From NCBI GenBank assembly GCA_949294185.1, contig CASFGA010000011.1:1-64000 (forward strand): a stretch of 64,000 nt of DNA. The letters run 5' to 3'. A program made the position numbers and the translations under genes. The notes below the pieces were generated by a model. The model was not told the DNA's origin, ran no database searches, and saw nothing but the letters and a program-made list of their open reading frames with translations. Positions within the stretch are counted from its first letter, which is position 1. Each line of letters opens with the position of its first letter. Origin of the DNA: an uncultured Bacteroides sp. (lineage in GTDB: Bacteria > Bacteroidota > Bacteroidia > Bacteroidales > Bacteroidaceae). Shown piece by piece: positions 16,719 through 26,132 of this stretch.

Positions 16719-18263
16719 ATGGAACCGATACATAAAATCAATAAGGTAGAGGTGCGTAACCTTCAGATGGAGGATTACGCCCAGCTCTCACAGTCGTTTA
16801 AGCGTGTGTATGCGGATGCGGATGTGTTTTGGACAAGAGAACAGATCAAGAAACTGATTGCCATCTTTCCGGAAGGGCAGATTGTGACGGTGGTTGACAA
16901 TAAGATTGTGGGCTGTGCGCTCTCTATCATCGTGGATTATGATATGGTGAAAGGGGATCATACCTATGCGAAGGTGACCGGCAATGAAACGTTCAACACA
17001 CATAATCCGAAGGGGAACATCCTTTATGGCATTGAGGTTTTCATCCATCCGGAATATCGGGGGCTGCGTTTGGCCCGCCGTATGTATGAATATCGCAAGG
17101 AACTTTGTGAGAAGCTGAACCTGAAAGCTATCATGTTTGGCGGGCGTATACCGAATTATCACAAGTATGCCGACAAGATGCGGCCGAAGGAATATATCGA
17201 AAAGGTGCGTTCGCGTGAGATTTACGACCCGGTGCTGACCTTTCAGCTCTCGAATGATTTTCATGTGCGCCGCGTGATGCGCAATTATCTGCCGAATGAT
17301 GAAGAGTCGAAGCACTGTGCTACGCTGCTTCAGTGGGACAATATCTATTATCAGCCGCCTACAGATTCTTATGTCGACCGCAAGACGACGGTACGCGTGG
17401 GACTGGTGCAATGGCAGATGCGTTCGTACAAGACGCTTGACGATGTGTTTGAGCAGGTAGAGTTCTTCATTGATGCGGTGGCAGGATACAAGAGTGATTT
17501 TGTGCTGTTCCCAGAGTATTTCAATGCGCCGCTGATGGCGAAGTTCAACGATATGGGCGAGGCACAGTCCATCCGTTCACTGGCGCAGTATACGGAAGAG
17601 ATGCGCGACCGCTTTGTTAATCTGGCCATCAAGTATAACATCAATATCATAACGGGGAGCATGCCTTACCTGAAAGAGGACGGTTCGTTGTACAATGTAG
17701 GTTTCCTCTGCCGGCGAGACGGTACGCATGAGATGTATGAAAAGATTCACGTGACTCCGGATGAGGTGAAAAGCTGGGGACTGACCGGAGGAAAACGGGT
17801 GCAGACTTTTGAAACGGACTGTGCAAGAATCGGAGTGCTGATATGCTATGATGTAGAGTTCCCCGAACTTTCGCGTCTGATGGCCGACCAAGGGATGCAG
17901 ATTCTTTTCGTGCCTTTCCTCACGGATACGCAGAACGGTTATTCGCGGGTGCGGGTGTGTGCGCAGGCGCGTGCCATTGAGAACGAGTGCTTTGTGGTGA
18001 TAGCGGGCAGTGTGGGCAACTTGCCGCGTGTTCATAACATGGATATCCAATATGCCCAATCTGGTGTGTTTACTCCGTGCGACTTTGCTTTCCCGACCGA
18101 CGGAAAGCGCGCCGAGGCCACTCCGAACACGGAGATGATTCTGGTGTCGGATATCGACCTGGATTTGCTGAACGAACTGCATACGTATGGCAGTGTACGT
18201 AATCTGCGCGACAGGCGTAATGACTTGTATGAATTGCGCATGAAGAAGTCTGCGCAAGAGTAG
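16719..18263 (+). CDS. GNAT acetyltransferase-nitrilase fusion
   Basis: A 514-residue cytoplasmic fusion. The N-terminal ~200 residues form a GNAT acetyltransferase domain, with a GIEVFIHPEYRGLRLARRMY acetyl-CoA-binding loop. The C-terminal ~290 residues are a carbon-nitrogen hydrolase: catalytic Glu in LFPEYF (about residue 265), Lys in YEKIHV (about 340) and Cys in LICYDVEFPE (about 375). This fused architecture is a known conserved family. The nitrilase part is of the amidase/NIT group, with no biochemical substrate I can state. I start at the ATG at 16719, just after a -7 box. It converges on the rfbC copy 2 gene. Confidence 0.88.
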   Translation: MEPIHKINKVEVRNLQMEDYAQLSQSFKRVYADADVFWTREQIKKLIAIFPEGQIVTVVDNKIVGCALSIIVDYDMVKGDHTYAKVTGNETFNTHNPKGNILYGIEVFIHPEYRGLRLARRMYEYRKELCEKLNLKAIMFGGRIPNYHKYADKMRPKEYIEKVRSREIYDPVLTFQLSNDFHVRRVMRNYLPNDEESKHCATLLQWDNIYYQPPTDSYVDRKTTVRVGLVQWQMRSYKTLDDVFEQVEFFIDAVAGYKSDFVLFPEYFNAPLMAKFNDMGEAQSIRSLAQYTEEMRDRFVNLAIKYNINIITGSMPYLKEDGSLYNVGFLCRRDGTHEMYEKIHVTPDEVKSWGLTGGKRVQTFETDCARIGVLICYDVEFPELSRLMADQGMQILFVPFLTDTQNGYSRVRVCAQARAIENECFVVIAGSVGNLPRVHNMDIQYAQSGVFTPCDFAFPTDGKRAEATPNTEMILVSDIDLDLLNELHTYGSVRNLRDRRNDLYELRMKKSAQE

Positions 18264-18284
18264 AACCGCCATTTGGGGGGGAAT

Positions 18285-18335
18285 AAGTTGGCGAGGTGTC
18301 TGTTGTAGTTTTGCCGTATGACACCTCGTCAACTT
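18285..18335. terminator. Bidirectional terminator between convergent genes
   Basis: The arms AAGTTGGCGAGGTGTC (18285-18300) and GACACCTCGTCAACTT (18320-18335) pair over 16 positions with one G-T pair and a 19-base loop. It lies between the convergent GNAT-nitrilase and rfbC copy 2 genes, so it can end both transcripts. Confidence 0.7.
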
Positions 18336-18340
18336 GTTTC

Positions 18341-18910
18341 CTAATAAAGCTCTTCGCTGTAGTCAAACAGCCAGTCGGCATCTTTCAGTGGCGGGTGGTG
18401 CTTGTCTTTTTCCGAAAGAATGATTTTGTCAGCAGGAACGCGCCAGTCGATGCCCAACATCGGATCGTTCCATGCTATTGCGCCTTCGCTTTGGGGCGCA
18501 TAAAAATTGTCGCACTTATATTGGAAAATGACTTCTTCCGTCAGCACGCTGAATCCGTGGGCGAATCCTCGCGGGATAAAGAACTGGCGGTGATTGTCTT
18601 CTGTCAGTTCAACGGCCACGTGCTGCCCGAAAGTGGGAGAACCTCGACGGATGTCAACCGCCACATCCAGCACTGCTCCCTTGACGACTCTCACCAGTTT
18701 GCTTTGGGCATAAGGCGGCTTCTGGAAGTGAAGTCCGCGGAGAACTCCATAACTTGACTTGCTTTCATTGTCTTGCACGAAGCGGACGGTGCGCACTTGC
18801 CGGTCGAAATCGCGTTGTGAAAACGACTCGAAAAAATATCCCCGCCCGTCGGTGAACAGACGCGGCTCGATGATGACCACGCCCTCGATATTTGTTTTTA
18901 TTATTTCCAT
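18341..18910 (-). CDS. rfbC: dTDP-4-dehydrorhamnose 3,5-epimerase (copy 2)
   Basis: A second 189-residue RfbC with the same hallmarks as copy 1 (LRGLHFQ, KLVRVVKGAVLDVAVD, FIPRGFAHGF). It differs at 24 of 189 residues by hand alignment. It directly abuts rfbA copy 2: the rfbA stop codon is adjacent to its start, so the two are translationally close. This pair has no rfbB or rfbD partner at this site and must rely on the copies 8-9 kb away or elsewhere. Its GC content is higher than that of the capsule core. Confidence 0.95.
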   Translation of the reverse strand: MEIIKTNIEGVVIIEPRLFTDGRGYFFESFSQRDFDRQVRTVRFVQDNESKSSYGVLRGLHFQKPPYAQSKLVRVVKGAVLDVAVDIRRGSPTFGQHVAVELTEDNHRQFFIPRGFAHGFSVLTEEVIFQYKCDNFYAPQSEGAIAWNDPMLGIDWRVPADKIILSEKDKHHPPLKDADWLFDYSEELY

Positions 18911-19816
18911 TCAATCCAGGTTTTTTTGTCCGGTACGTTCTATTTCGTCAATCACTTTCAGCAGGTATTGCCCGTACTGGTTTTTCAGCATCGGCTGTGC
19001 CAGTTCGCGCATCTTGCTTTCTGTAATCCATCCCTGACGCAGGGCGATGCCTTCTAAGCAGGCCACTTTCAGCCCCTGCCGCTTCTCAATGACCTCGATG
19101 TAGGTGGAAGCCTCGGCCAGAGAGTCATGAGTGCCGGTGTCGAGCCATGCAAAACCGCGTCCCAAGGTCTGCACTTTCAGCTCCCCGTCGGCAAGGAAGC
19201 GTTGGTTGACAGAAGTGATTTCCAGTTCGCCACGGGCTGATGGCTTGATTGACTTGGCTACTTCCACCACCTTGTTCGGGTAAAAATAAAGTCCGGTCAC
19301 GGCATAGTTTGATTTGGGGTGCTGAGGCTTTTCCTCAATGGAAAGGCAGTTCCCGTTTTTGTCGAATTCGGCCACACCGTAACGCTCCGGATCGCTGACC
19401 CAATATCCGAACACAGTCGCTTTTCCTTCTTGTTCGGCGGTGCGTACCGCTTCCTTCAGCAAGACGGTGAAGCTGTTTCCGTGAAAGATGTTGTCGCCCA
19501 AAATGAGGCAGGCGGCATCGTTTCCGATGAATTTCTCGCCGATGATGAACGCTTGTGCCAGTCCGTCGGGCGAAGGCTGTTCCGCATATTCAAAGCTTAC
19601 GCCGAAATCGCTGCCGTCTCCCAACAGTCTTCGGAAGCTCGGCAGGTCATGCGGGGTGGAGATAATCAGGATTTCACGGATACCGGCAAGCATCAGCACC
19701 GAAATGGGATAGTATATCATCGGTTTGTCGAAAATGGGAAGCAGTTGTTTGCTGACTCCTTTGGTGATGGGATAGAGGCGTGTTCCCGACCCTCCGGCTA
19801 AAACGATACCTTTCAT
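18911..19816 (-). CDS. rfbA: Glucose-1-phosphate thymidylyltransferase (copy 2)
   Basis: Second RfbA, 301 residues, starting [16 protein letters not shown] at the ATG at 19816 (a longer frame adds three residues). [10 protein letters not shown] and [15 protein letters not shown] are present, so it should be active. It is highly similar to copy 1 over its whole length. As the first gene of an rfbA-rfbC pair outside the capsule operon, it may supply dTDP-sugars for another glycan when the capsule operon is off. That role is inference. Confidence 0.95.
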   Translation of the reverse strand: MKGIVLAGGSGTRLYPITKGVSKQLLPIFDKPMIYYPISVLMLAGIREILIISTPHDLPSFRRLLGDGSDFGVSFEYAEQPSPDGLAQAFIIGEKFIGNDAACLILGDNIFHGNSFTVLLKEAVRTAEQEGKATVFGYWVSDPERYGVAEFDKNGNCLSIEEKPQHPKSNYAVTGLYFYPNKVVEVAKSIKPSARGELEITSVNQRFLADGELKVQTLGRGFAWLDTGTHDSLAEASTYIEVIEKRQGLKVACLEGIALRQGWITESKMRELAQPMLKNQYGQYLLKVIDEIERTGQKNLD

Positions 19817-19893
19817 AAGCGTCATGTTAATGGTTTATAGGTACAAAATAAGGGGTTTTTCTTTAGGATTGCAATGTTTTTGAGATAAAAAAG

Positions 19894-19922
19894 AAATGGC
19901 TGCCTCATTGAAGCAGCCATTT
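19894..19922 (-). terminator. Terminator of rpsA
   Basis: A perfect 10-bp stem (AAATGGCTGC at 19894-19903 with GCAGCCATTT at 19913-19922) and a 9-base loop. Reading the minus strand, the hairpin is followed by TTCTTTTTT. It lies 25 bases after the rpsA stop codon and ahead of rfbA copy 2. Confidence 0.85.
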
Positions 19923-19946
19923 TCTCATTATGGAGGTTAGGTGAAA

Positions 19947-21728
19947 TTATTTCTTTCCTTCCAGTTGCTCTTTCAGTGCAGCCAGAGCGTCGATGTCACC
20001 CAAAGTAGTAGAAGCAGCCTGATTCTGAATCATCGGAGTTTCTTCTTTCTTTGCAGCTTTCTTGGCTCTCTTTTCTGCCTTTTCTTCAGCCTTTGCAGCA
20101 TCTTCGAAGATGCGGCTGTGAGAAAGAATGATGCGTTTTGCATCTTTGTTGAACTCGATAACCTTGAACGGTAGCTTTTCATCCAGCTGAGCCTGAGTTC
20201 CGTCTTCCTTAACCAAGTGTTTCGGAGTAGCAAATCCTTCAACACCATAAGGCAGAGCGATTACAGCACCCTTGTCCAGCATTTCGATGATGGTACCTTC
20301 GTGGATAGAACCTACGGTGAAGACAGTTTCGAATACATCCCACGGATTTTCTTCCAACTGCTTGTGTCCGAGGCTCAGGCGACGGTTTTCCTTGTCGATT
20401 TCGAGAACAACCACTTCGATGTCTGCACCAATCTGGGTAAATTCAGACGGATGTTTGATTTTCTTAGTCCATGACAAGTCAGAGATGTGAATCAAGCCAT
20501 CAACTCCTTCTTCAATTTCTACGAATACACCGAAGTTAGTGAAGTTGCGCACCTTGGCTGTATGCTTAGAGCCGACCGGATATTTTTCTTCGATGGTTTC
20601 CCATGGATCCGGTTTCAGCTGCTTGATACCCAAAGACATCTTACGCTCTTCGCGGTCGAGTGTCAGGATGACAGCTTCGATTTCGTCTCCCACCTTCATG
20701 AAGTCTTGAGCAGAACGCAGGTGCTGTGACCAGGACATTTCTGAAACGTGAATCAGACCTTCTACACCCGGAGCGATTTCGATGAATGCTCCATAGTCGG
20801 CCATAACGACTACTTTGCCCTTCACGTGGTCGCCTACTTTCAAGTTCGGATCGAGGCTGTCCCACGGGTGTGGAGTCAGTTGCTTCAAGCCCAAAGCGAT
20901 ACGTTTCTTTTCGTCATCGAAGTCGAGGATAACTACATTCAGCTTCTGGTCGAGCTGAACAACTTCATGCGGATCGCTTACACGGCCCCAAGACAAGTCG
21001 GTGATATGAATCAGACCGTCTACGCCGCCCAAGTCGATGAATACGCCGTAAGAAGTGATATTCTTGACAGTACCTTCGAGTACCTGACCTTTTTCGAGTT
21101 TGCTGATGATTTCTTTCTTCTGCTGTTCCAGTTCGGCTTCGATAAGAGCCTTGTGAGAAACAACAACGTTCTTGAATTCCTGATTGATTTTTACAACCTT
21201 GAATTCCATAGTCTTTCCTACGAATATGTCGTAGTCGCGGATAGGTTTCACATCGATCTGAGAACCCGGCAAGAATGCTTCGATGCCGAATACATCAACA
21301 ATCATACCGCCCTTCGTGCGGCATTTGATGTAACCCTTAATGATTTCTTCATTTTCAAGTGCAGCATTGACACGATCCCAAGAACGGGTAGCGCGTGCTT
21401 TCTTGTGTGACAGAACCAACTGACCTTTTTTGTCTTCCTGGTTTTCGATATAAACTTCTACTGTGTCGCCGACCTTCAAGTCCGGATTGTAGCGGAATTC
21501 GCTCAACGGGATGATACCGTCTGACTTGTAGCCGATGTTTACTACGACTTCGCGCTTGTTCATGGCAATGACTGTACCGTCTACCACTTCGCGGTCGCTT
21601 ACCTTGTTCAGGGTGTTGTCATAAGCTTTTTCCTGCTCTTCTTTGCTGATGGCAGAAGCTGCTTCGCCGTTTTCATAGGCATCCCAATTGAAATCTTCAA
21701 TGGGCTTTACATCTTTTAAGTTTTCCAT
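19947..21728 (-). CDS. rpsA: 30S ribosomal protein S1
   Basis: An RNA-binding ribosomal protein of 593 residues that helps mRNA bind the 30S subunit. Six S1 (OB-fold) repeats can be followed, each with a G-x-V-x-x-(I/M)-x-x-(Y/F)-G-x-(F/V) core such as ITSYGVFIDLGGVDGLIH and MADYGAFIEIAPGVEGLIH. An acidic N-terminal stretch (about 50 residues) and a Lys/Ala-rich C-terminal tail flank them. The gene is monocistronic, with its own -7 box and terminator. Codon use looks like that of a highly expressed gene. Confidence 0.97.
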   Translation of the reverse strand: MENLKDVKPIEDFNWDAYENGEAASAISKEEQEKAYDNTLNKVSDREVVDGTVIAMNKREVVVNIGYKSDGIIPLSEFRYNPDLKVGDTVEVYIENQEDKKGQLVLSHKKARATRSWDRVNAALENEEIIKGYIKCRTKGGMIVDVFGIEAFLPGSQIDVKPIRDYDIFVGKTMEFKVVKINQEFKNVVVSHKALIEAELEQQKKEIISKLEKGQVLEGTVKNITSYGVFIDLGGVDGLIHITDLSWGRVSDPHEVVQLDQKLNVVILDFDDEKKRIALGLKQLTPHPWDSLDPNLKVGDHVKGKVVVMADYGAFIEIAPGVEGLIHVSEMSWSQHLRSAQDFMKVGDEIEAVILTLDREERKMSLGIKQLKPDPWETIEEKYPVGSKHTAKVRNFTNFGVFVEIEEGVDGLIHISDLSWTKKIKHPSEFTQIGADIEVVVLEIDKENRRLSLGHKQLEENPWDVFETVFTVGSIHEGTIIEMLDKGAVIALPYGVEGFATPKHLVKEDGTQAQLDEKLPFKVIEFNKDAKRIILSHSRIFEDAAKAEEKAEKRAKKAAKKEETPMIQNQAASTTLGDIDALAALKEQLEGKK

Positions 21729-21792
21729 TAAAATAATAAATTGTTTGTAAATAACTAATTGCGTTAGACTTTATATTGATCTAATTCGGCCG

Positions 21793-21800
21793 CAAAGGTA
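21793..21800 (-). promoter_or_regulatory. -7 box of rpsA
   Basis: On the minus strand this reads TACCTTTG, a full match to TAnnTTTG, 65 bases upstream of the rpsA ATG. No clear TTG element is seen at the expected distance. Confidence 0.5.
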
Positions 21801-21843
21801 TGATAAAAAAACGAGAATAAAAAATGGAAGCTTGATAATATTC

Positions 21844-23733
21844 TCATTTTATCATTTCTTTTAAGGTGCTTACCAACAGATTGTGGTCGCGCAAGTCGTT
21901 GCGCAATTGGTATTTGCCATCTTTGTCTGCCACGACATAAGAGGGGATGCCGTCTATCTTGAATTTTTCGCACAGATATTTCCACTGCTCGTTGTTCAGG
22001 CGGAAGTGTTTGCCTTTGATGTCGGGGATGGTAGTCTTGTATTGGACGATGGGGGATGTTTCGTTGGCGATATAGATCCATACCAGATTGTCGCTTTTCA
22101 GTTCGGTTTCCTTCAGAGGTTCGGTTTCCTTTAGCGCCATGCGGCAAGGGCCGCACCAGGTATTCCAGAAGTCCACGAAAATGACTTTTCCCTTATAGGG
22201 CGCGATGATGGCATCGAACAATTGTTCTACCGGCACTTCGGGCGTTTTTTCGATGACAGCTTTTGCTTCTGCAGCAGCCAATTTAGCCTTGGCGTCTGCC
22301 TGCATCATCTGGAGTGCTTCCGCATAAAACGGATTGCCCAACTTTGTCGCTTCTTGAATATCCTTTTCCGTGAGTGTGGCGTTTTGGGCTTTGCCTGTCA
22401 AGGGTACATACTTTTTCAAATCAAGAATGAGACCTTCCTTGATGCCGGATGCTTCCAGCCATGTGGCATCTGAATCGTAGATTACGGATGAGGTATAGTC
22501 CAGCAGGGAAGTTCCCATCAGTAGTTTGGGGTCGTTGATATCGAATTGTGCACAGATTTTCTGCTTGTCTTCCGGCTGTATAGGCTCTATGCCCTTGATG
22601 GGAATCCGCTCCCACATATTGTTGGTGATTCTGTAGTTCTGCTCGCGGAGGAAATCACCTTCAAGCAAAGCTCCGACAGCCTCTTGTTTTAGGGTCAGCA
22701 GTGCTATTTCCCGCCCTATTTGTGTGGCATTGTCCTGCCGGATGCTGTCTGAATATTCTTTGTACATCTTGATGATCAGGTCGGCATACTCTTCCGAACT
22801 TTTTTTGTAGTCTATTGCCGGAGAATACATCAGGTGTCTCTCCTTGATTTTTCCGGCGGCATACAGATTGTTCAGATTAGCATAAGTTCCGGTTGCATAC
22901 AGGTTTCTGTGCGTATGGCGTGTCCATCCTTTTCTGGATGACATGGCCAACTGTCCGGTAGCTCTTATGTCGAAATAGATGTCGGCACTGTCTCCGGGAG
23001 CCAGCCAGATGCATCCGCCGATTCTTTCAAGCATTCCCAATGCCGGACCGTATTGCAGGAACTTGAATTTGGCGGTATGGGTCTCTTGATTGATGGATGC
23101 GGTATAATGTTCTTGATTGCCTGTCAGTGTATTTACAAAAAGACTTATGTCTTTCATGTTGACTGTCCGGTAAAGGTCTTTCCGGTCTTTGCAGCCGACT
23201 ATATGCAGATTGACGGTCGTTTCTCCCGACTTGAACATCGGGTCGGGCAGTAAAGCGTTCTCGTCTGGCTGCAAAGCTTCGGAGGGAATCCCTTCGGGGG
23301 TGTCGAATGCCTTTCTTCCGGTCAGGTCGATGCCGCAAAGCTTGAAGCAGTCTTCGCAGTCGGACTCGATGAAGTCGAATGACTTGGTGTCTTTCGGCAG
23401 CGGCTCGAACGATAGCAGGAAGGAAGCCTTTCCAGATTCGGGCATCCAGAAAAGAGAATCGGGCCGGATGCCTTCTGCATCCGTCAGTGCATATTTTTCC
23501 CCGTCTGCCTGGAGGTAGGATTTGGAGTCGATTCTGATCCAATAATGGGGGGTGAAGTAGGCATTGACATGCAATGTGGTGACCGAGTCGGTCAGTTCCA
23601 CTTTGGTGATGTCAAGAGTCTGGGTGTTGGCCAGTTCGATTAGCGGATATTCCACCGTCTTGTCTTGTCTGCCGCAGGATGCAAAAAATAAAAGAAGTGC
23701 GGCTGCAAGTGAAAAGATTAACTTGTTGTTCAT
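21844..23733 (-). CDS. TlpA-like thioredoxin lipoprotein
   Basis: A 629-residue secreted lipoprotein. The signal peptide ends in a lipobox FFASCGRQ, with the lipidated Cys near residue 20. Residues ~30-500 form a large uncharacterised region, partly beta-rich then helical. The C-terminal ~130 residues are a TlpA/ResA thioredoxin fold with VDFWNTWCGPC and redox pair C527/C530, and a cis-proline loop GIPSYV. It probably reduces disulfides or acts as a redox chaperone in the periplasm. Similar long N-terminal extensions are common among Bacteroides thioredoxin-like proteins, and their role is unknown. It is a single gene with its own -7 box. Confidence 0.85.
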   Translation of the reverse strand: MNNKLIFSLAAALLLFFASCGRQDKTVEYPLIELANTQTLDITKVELTDSVTTLHVNAYFTPHYWIRIDSKSYLQADGEKYALTDAEGIRPDSLFWMPESGKASFLLSFEPLPKDTKSFDFIESDCEDCFKLCGIDLTGRKAFDTPEGIPSEALQPDENALLPDPMFKSGETTVNLHIVGCKDRKDLYRTVNMKDISLFVNTLTGNQEHYTASINQETHTAKFKFLQYGPALGMLERIGGCIWLAPGDSADIYFDIRATGQLAMSSRKGWTRHTHRNLYATGTYANLNNLYAAGKIKERHLMYSPAIDYKKSSEEYADLIIKMYKEYSDSIRQDNATQIGREIALLTLKQEAVGALLEGDFLREQNYRITNNMWERIPIKGIEPIQPEDKQKICAQFDINDPKLLMGTSLLDYTSSVIYDSDATWLEASGIKEGLILDLKKYVPLTGKAQNATLTEKDIQEATKLGNPFYAEALQMMQADAKAKLAAAEAKAVIEKTPEVPVEQLFDAIIAPYKGKVIFVDFWNTWCGPCRMALKETEPLKETELKSDNLVWIYIANETSPIVQYKTTIPDIKGKHFRLNNEQWKYLCEKFKIDGIPSYVVADKDGKYQLRNDLRDHNLLVSTLKEMIK

Positions 23734-23765
23734 AGTGCGATGATGCTATTAAATTATTTTGCTTT

Positions 23766-23773
23766 CAAAGGTA
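23766..23773 (-). promoter_or_regulatory. -7 box of the TlpA-like gene
   Basis: TACCTTTG on the minus strand, 33 bases before the ATG, in the short gap after the beta-lactamase gene. This suggests that the thioredoxin gene is transcribed separately from the efflux/beta-lactamase operon. Confidence 0.5.
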
Positions 23774-23815
23774 AAATAAAAATTGACGTCCGGGATGTTT
23801 ACCCGGAAAAAGTTT

Positions 23816-24724
23816 TTATTTGGAAATGTACCGGTATACGGTTTCAGAAATGTCGGCGATGATTTGCGCCGTAGTTTCGGGCGTTTCTGCCGAGTTTTTG
23901 ATGAAGACGGCGATGGTATAGTGTTGTTCGTCGGGCAGGATGACGAATCCGGCATCGTTTGTGCCGATGATTTTCCCGTCAGCGTTTCGGTCGCCCGTAC
24001 CGGTCTTGTGGCCGATGACTGCCTGAGTGTTTTCAAGCGGACGCGCCAGACGGTCTTTTCCTGTCTGGCAAGAGATGAGCGTATGCTTGAGAAATTCGTG
24101 ATAACCGTTTCCGGGAAGCCGCAGTGTCAGAAATTTCTCAAACAGGCAGGCGGCGGCAAGGGGAGTGGTCTGGTTGAGATAGCAGTTGGCCAAATCACGG
24201 TGCATGTCGTCTTCGGTCATGCTGATGGAACAGCCGTCGATGCCGAGACTGTGTATGTATCGGTCGGTTTCTTTGGGGGAGACCAGGCGGTTGAACAGAA
24301 TGTCGCAGGCATTGTTGTCACTTTGCTGAAGCGTATATGTCAGCAGCCCGGATAGGGTGACTGCCACTACCTCGTCGTCCGGATACTTGTCGCGGAGCGG
24401 ACTGTAGGTGTCGGGCTTCAGTTCCTCTTTTGTTATGAAGAGTGTGGAGTCGAGCGGTATCCGGTTGCGCATCATATAGTCGGTTACGGCCAGTGCCTGA
24501 TGAAACTTGACAACGCTCATCATCGGGTAGCGGCCGTCGTTGTTGACCGTTATTGAATCTTTCCCGTTCAGGATGACGGCGATTCCCACATCAGCTCGTT
24601 TGCCGGAAATGATGCGTTGAAGCTGTTCCTTCAGTGCGGAAGTCTGTTGAGCCGACAAAAAAGCAGGGAGCATCCCTGCTCCCGCTGCCAACAAAAAAAT
24701 GATATGACGATAATGAAATTTCAT
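23816..24724 (-). CDS. Class A beta-lactamase (CepA/CfxA-like)
   Basis: A periplasmic serine beta-lactamase of 302 residues with an N-terminal signal peptide (cleavage probably near residue 25, after LSA). Active-site motifs are complete: S70-V-V-K73, SDN at 135-137, E171 in the omega loop (equivalent to Ambler Glu166) and KTGT at 240-243. The layout fits subclass A2, which includes the Bacteroides cephalosporinases CepA and CfxA; specificity cannot be read directly. The start at 24724 is chosen because the signal peptide begins there. It starts 7 bases after the TolC-like gene and so belongs to the efflux operon. Confidence 0.9.
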   Translation of the reverse strand: MKFHYRHIIFLLAAGAGMLPAFLSAQQTSALKEQLQRIISGKRADVGIAVILNGKDSITVNNDGRYPMMSVVKFHQALAVTDYMMRNRIPLDSTLFITKEELKPDTYSPLRDKYPDDEVVAVTLSGLLTYTLQQSDNNACDILFNRLVSPKETDRYIHSLGIDGCSISMTEDDMHRDLANCYLNQTTPLAAACLFEKFLTLRLPGNGYHEFLKHTLISCQTGKDRLARPLENTQAVIGHKTGTGDRNADGKIIGTNDAGFVILPDEQHYTIAVFIKNSAETPETTAQIIADISETVYRYISK

Positions 24725-24731
24725 TTTGCTC

Positions 24732-26120
24732 TTATTCTTTCCATCCTCCGCCAAGGGCTTTGTAGAGGTTTACCATTGTTATCTGCTTGTCACGAATGGC
24801 GTTGCTCAGACTGATCTGTGCATCCAGATATCCACGCTGCGCATCCAGCAGATCCATATACCCGATAGCTCCGTTCATATACTGGAGTTGGGCAAGATCG
24901 AGCGCACTCTTCGACGACTGTTCCAGACGAAGACGCGTTTCATAAATCTCCTTTATCTTGTTAAATTCGGCGATGGCATTGTATGCATCCTTGAAGGCAT
25001 TCAGCACCACCTTTTCGTAAGCGTATACAGCTTGTTCATACGCCGCTTTCTGAGCTTTCAGCCGTGCGCGGTTCTTTCCCATCGCAAAAATAGGTTGGAG
25101 CAGATTGCCTGCTATCAGGTGGTGGGGAGATTTCAGAAGGTCGCTCAACACTTCGCTCTCAGCACCGTAGGTGGCGGTCAATGCGATATTGGGGAACATA
25201 CTGGTATAGGCTACCCCTACTGCCGCATTGGCTGCTATCAGCGCTTGCTCTGCCTGGCGGATATCCGGCCGCCGCTCAAGCAAAGCCGAGGGCAGACCGA
25301 CCGGAAGGCTTACGGGGAACATCACATCTTCAGGCAGTACGGAACGGTTGATGTAGTGCGGATATTCTCCGGTAAGAAATGCGATTTCGTTTTCTTTCAA
25401 TGTGATTCGTCTTTCCAGGTCTGGAACAAGTGTCGCCGTACGTGCCAGTTCCACCTGTGCTTGCCTGAATGCCGTCTCCGAAGTCAGTCCGCCTTCGTAT
25501 CGGATGCGTGCCAGATGAAGGCTTTCACGGCGGGCGTCTACGGTTTTTCTTACGATGGAAAGTTCGTTGTCAAGTGCGACCAATTCAAAATACGACTGGG
25601 CAACTTGGGCGATAAGGCTCATTTTCAGTGCACGCTGGTTTTCTACGGCTCCCATAAACTCAGCCACGCTCTTGTCTCTCGCCCAACGCAGTTTTCCCCA
25701 AAGGTCAAGTTCCCATGAAGCGGTTCCTTTCAGGTCGAACTGGTCGTCCATGCTATAGTCGTTCCCTCCATAATTTTCTCTTTCCCGTTCGGCATATACC
25801 CGTAATCCTATTTGCGGGAACATGTTGGCATAGTCTATGCGTTTGAGAGCAGCCAGTTGCTTGACACGCGATGCGGCAATCAGCATGTCTTTGTTATAAG
25901 TCAGTGTCTTGCGTATCAAGGCTTGCAGAGTTGTGTCGGTATAGAGCTGCTCCCATGCATAGTCGGCGATGGAAGTTGTATCTACACTCAGGCTGTCGAG
26001 TGTCTCAGGCAGTTCGAGCTTGGGACGCGTGTAGTGCCTCCCCAACTGGCAGCTTCCGAGAAGGAAGGAAGTGGCCAACAGGAAGAGACAAAGACGATAT
26101 GATGATGATATCTGTTTCAT
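24732..26120 (-). CDS. TolC/NodT-type outer membrane efflux lipoprotein
   Basis: Outer membrane channel of a tripartite efflux pump, 462 residues. The N-terminus has a lipobox LLGSCQLG (Cys24), so it is a NodT-type lipoprotein. Two tandem outer-membrane-efflux repeats are visible; the second begins near RRPDIRQAEQALIAANA. It would form a trimeric beta-barrel with a long periplasmic coiled-coil tunnel. It lies 12 bases downstream of the RND pump gene. Confidence 0.93.
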   Translation of the reverse strand: MKQISSSYRLCLFLLATSFLLGSCQLGRHYTRPKLELPETLDSLSVDTTSIADYAWEQLYTDTTLQALIRKTLTYNKDMLIAASRVKQLAALKRIDYANMFPQIGLRVYAERERENYGGNDYSMDDQFDLKGTASWELDLWGKLRWARDKSVAEFMGAVENQRALKMSLIAQVAQSYFELVALDNELSIVRKTVDARRESLHLARIRYEGGLTSETAFRQAQVELARTATLVPDLERRITLKENEIAFLTGEYPHYINRSVLPEDVMFPVSLPVGLPSALLERRPDIRQAEQALIAANAAVGVAYTSMFPNIALTATYGAESEVLSDLLKSPHHLIAGNLLQPIFAMGKNRARLKAQKAAYEQAVYAYEKVVLNAFKDAYNAIAEFNKIKEIYETRLRLEQSSKSALDLAQLQYMNGAIGYMDLLDAQRGYLDAQISLSNAIRDKQITMVNLYKALGGGWKE

Positions 26121-26132
26121 AAATCAACAACG

